Shown here piece after piece: positions 61,371 through 64,000 of a stretch of 64,000 nt of DNA (the first letter of the stretch is position 1; the number at the start of each line of letters is the position of its first letter). The notes under the pieces are model-generated. The model did not search any database. It was not told where the DNA came from and worked only from the letters and a program-made list of their open reading frames with translations. Position numbers and translations under genes: made by a program. The stretch comes from Schistocephalus solidus (taxonomy: Eukaryota; Platyhelminthes; Cestoda; Diphyllobothriidea; Diphyllobothriidae). Location: NCBI GenBank assembly GCA_017591395.1, contig WEDG01003974.1, forward strand, positions 186,001-250,000, read 5' to 3'.

Positions 61371-63510
61371 TACCTAGTTGAGTTAACATAAGTTGTTAAT
61401 ATATAGGAAGCCTTTCCATAAAAGCAAACGAGTGAATGAAGCAGAAAAAACCGAATTATTTAAAAATAGTATATTTCAGAGTTTTGCACATATATATTTC
61501 TCTAGATAAAGCGCAACGTAAAGTATGGCCGTCATCAAGCAACCTAACATGAAAGTGTATATTCCAACACCGTTTCATGAGAATTAGTAGTTTTTATTCA
61601 ATTTTATTGTCTTAGATTCTTTTGACCAAGGCAAGTAGATTTTCGCTTGTTTCCGACGATGGGAACGTCACAGGAATATAATATTTCATAAGCTCACATG
61701 TTCACAGGCAGGTAACTGACTTATAAAATTAAATAGAATATTCTAGTGCAATCGTAAACATACCATTTTTGTGCATATAATGATTACTTTTCTATTGTTT
61801 ATTTCCCCTTAACAATTTTGGTTTATCTATAACGATGAGTTTCAGATTGTATTTGCAAATGGGGTGAATTCTTTTTCATTCTCAGTGTCTTTAGTCACCC
61901 ACCCATAAAGGTACATTTTGTTCGATGTGTTGGGTAAGACCTTCAAAATAATATATTTCCCAAACGCATTTACCCAAGAAATGTATATTCCAACACCGTT
62001 TCACGAGAATTCGTATTTTGTCTTCCGTGTGTACATTGTGTTAGATTTGATCGACCAAGTCAAACAGATTTTCACTTGATTGCGCCGATGAGGACGTCAC
62101 AGGACTATAATATTTAATTAGCTCGCATGTTAACAGGCAGATCATGGACTAATATAGTTAAAAAGAATCGTCAGGTGCAATCGTAAATGAAAATGTTTTG
62201 TGAATTTAAAGATAACTAGTTTATTGTAAAATTTCTCCATAGCTATTTCAAGTTTCCATTTACGATGAGTTTTACACAGTATTTGAAAATGGGGTGAATT
62301 CTCTATCATTCTCAGTGACTTCGGTTGAATGCCCATAAATGGAAATTCCGTTGGATGCGTTTTGTAAAACCTTCAAAACAATTTATTTTTCAGAAGCATT
62401 TACCAAGGTAGCGACCTTTTGGTGGTTCTTTCTAATGCACATGACCGTCTGGGTTATATTTTCAGATTCCCATAAATATGAAAACTCACTGCCGTGAAAA
62501 ATGAACGTCCATAACAAAAGCCGGAAAAATTCATTTCTACATATAGTTGGTTAAACAACTTTCGATAATAAGGTAACTTATTAAAAAGTGATTTGATTAG
62601 ATGATTTGCTGTCAAATATCTGCGTAATTAAAGTTTTTCCAAAGTGATGTCAAGGAAAAACTGGGACCATTTGACCAAATTTTCGACTTCACTGAAAAGT
62701 AGGGATAAAATGTCTATTAAAAATTTAAAAACTCACTTTTATCTTTCTTGTGGAGCGTTTTTCGATATATTTGCTTACATCTCAGTCTTGTTCTAAGATT
62801 TCAAACACACAAGTGAGTGGCCGAATATATACTGATATTTTGCGATAAAATGTCAATTAACTATCTTTTCTGTGTCAAGTTTCCTTTCTCATTTATAGTC
62901 AACTGCTGACCGAAATTATCTTGGCAGGCTTCGCGTACTTCGTGACAGTGAAACGTTGTGGTGTGTCATCGCATCTTGTATATATGCGAATTTAAGTTCC
63001 TAACTATCTGTGTGGTAAACAAAAGTACATTTACAATAGTTTATTACAGAGTTGTTTGGTTCAAAACGTCAAAACTTTATAATCATGATTTTATAAACTT
63101 AATATGCCCTCATGTTTCGGAAAAAAATGTGATCTCTCAAAGTTTCATTCACCTGATTTTCATGAAAACAAAACAAAATTTTCCGTTCTCCGAAAGGATA
63201 TGATCTGCATGTTTACAGCTTATATAAATATTCATTCATAGTACTGAGCATTAAAGCACAATCCTTTGATATGTAGCTTTCATTGGCGTAGGCAAACTCC
63301 TGAATAGCAAGAAACGTCGAATTTTGCCCCAATTAGCTCCGATTGCCCATCAGTACACTGAGCTGAAGTGAACTCTTTATTATTAAACAGCTTTTTGGGT
63401 ATCAATTTAATATGAAATACAGAACTTACACCTTTAAATGCCTGCCCTGCTACTAACCTCAAATTCTGATATAGACATTTATGAGTTAAGAAATCTACTG
63501 TACACTGTAC
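61370..63510 (-). repeat. 2-kb interspersed repeat R1, copy D, with internal duplication
   Basis: Reverse complement aligns with copies A and C from the GVCLR-type frame (63462-63280) through TAGTTAGGAACTTAAA (rc of 62993-63008) and GAATGAATTTTTCCGGC (near 62525) to TTCTGCTTCATTCACTCG (near 61440). A segment of about 425 bp is present twice: 61555-61979 and 61980-62405, both starting TGTATATTCCAACACCGTTTCA. Confidence 0.7.
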
Positions 63511-64000
63511 ATCCCGAAGAATACAATGTACACAAGGAAAGGTTCGTCAGTGCAAAATCAGCTTTTGGTAAAAATAAGCTGCTCTTTTATCTTGAATTTG
63601 ATTTTAAAAGTTGCCTTTAGTTAAAGGGCTTGAAAGGCAAGAAAGCAAAATAATTTTCTTTGACTATATTTCTCATCTATGCACAATGTGATTATTTGGA
63701 ATTCAAGAATGTGTAAAAGATGTTTGCCTTGCACTTAATACACGGGAGGTTCCACCCACTATTCATATGCCTTAGGTATCTTAACGGAGGTTCTGACTGA
63801 TGTGTTATTTAGCAGAAGTCTCTGTGTACGTGGAATGCCTCTTTTTAAAATGCGATGCCCGAGAAATGATGGGTCTTATAGTTCATCGATCTACGATTTG
63901 CCCAGATAGAGTCTTTGCATAACTAGAGGGAAAGTGATCGCGCAAATAAATATGCTTAATTTTTATTTCCGTTTCTAAAGCGTTCAATGGGCGTTACAAA
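63511..64000. other. unassigned AT-rich DNA
   Basis: No recognisable feature; the window edge cuts it. Confidence 0.35.

Overview
This is a 64-kb AT-rich stretch of a eukaryotic genome with no host gene that I can recognise. The identifiable content is transposable-element material: (i) a tRNA-headed repeat that carries a hammerhead self-cleaving ribozyme and is amplified into two head-to-tail arrays, (ii) broken Penelope-like retroelements (PLEs) encoding reverse transcriptase (RT) and GIY-YIG endonuclease, (iii) a roughly 2-kb low-complexity interspersed repeat present four times, and (iv) several shorter dispersed repeats. tRNA-like head plus hammerhead in a tandem ~300-bp unit, next to PLEs, is the architecture known from flatworms (the Schistosoma alpha-type satellite/SINE) and from metazoan 'retrozymes'. 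A parasitic flatworm is therefore my best guess; this is inference, and the species cannot be named from the sequence.

Layout. 1-10.9 kb: unassigned AT-rich DNA with a decayed tRNA-like segment near 5.1 kb and short dispersed repeats. 10.9-12.8 kb: copy A of the 2-kb repeat, ending in a (TA)n tract. 12.88-15.05 kb: array block 1, which opens with an inverted partial unit (a 54-bp-arm hairpin) followed by seven tRNA-like + hammerhead units spaced 301-302 bp. 15.05-16.34 kb: minus-strand PLE tail and GIY-YIG endonuclease fragment. 16.34-17.16 kb: GC-richer DNA with three partial copies of another repeat. 17.16-18.65 kb: array block 2 with five units, then (TA)n. 18.70-20.32 kb: minus-strand PLE RT fragment, interrupted by a (GTAGTGAT)-type minisatellite that grew inside a conserved RT motif. 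20.3-50.3 kb: mostly unassigned AT-rich DNA with two solitary decayed copies of the tRNA+hammerhead element (24.1 kb minus, 32.0 kb plus), copy B of the 2-kb repeat and other repeat fragments. 50.3-52.55 kb: copy C of the 2-kb repeat, ending in (TA)n. 52.6-54.3 kb: a second PLE remnant on the plus strand, behind a PLE 3'-end fragment on the minus strand. 54.3-61.4 kb: unassigned. 61.4-63.5 kb: copy D of the 2-kb repeat (minus) with an internal mosaic duplication.

How the parts may work together (inference). The 302-bp units have pol III A- and B-box-like sequences and a type-I hammerhead whose predicted cleavage sites recur every 301-302 nt, so a multimeric transcript could be cut into unit-length RNAs. 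Eleven of twelve units keep an intact CUGAUGA core; the last unit of block 1 has lost the catalytic G8. PLEs are the autonomous elements proposed to mobilise such hammerhead RNAs, and here PLE pieces and arrays meet at (TA)n tracts. All PLE pieces seen are dead (stops, frameshifts, insertions, a missing RT aspartate), so any mobilisation would need copies elsewhere in the genome.
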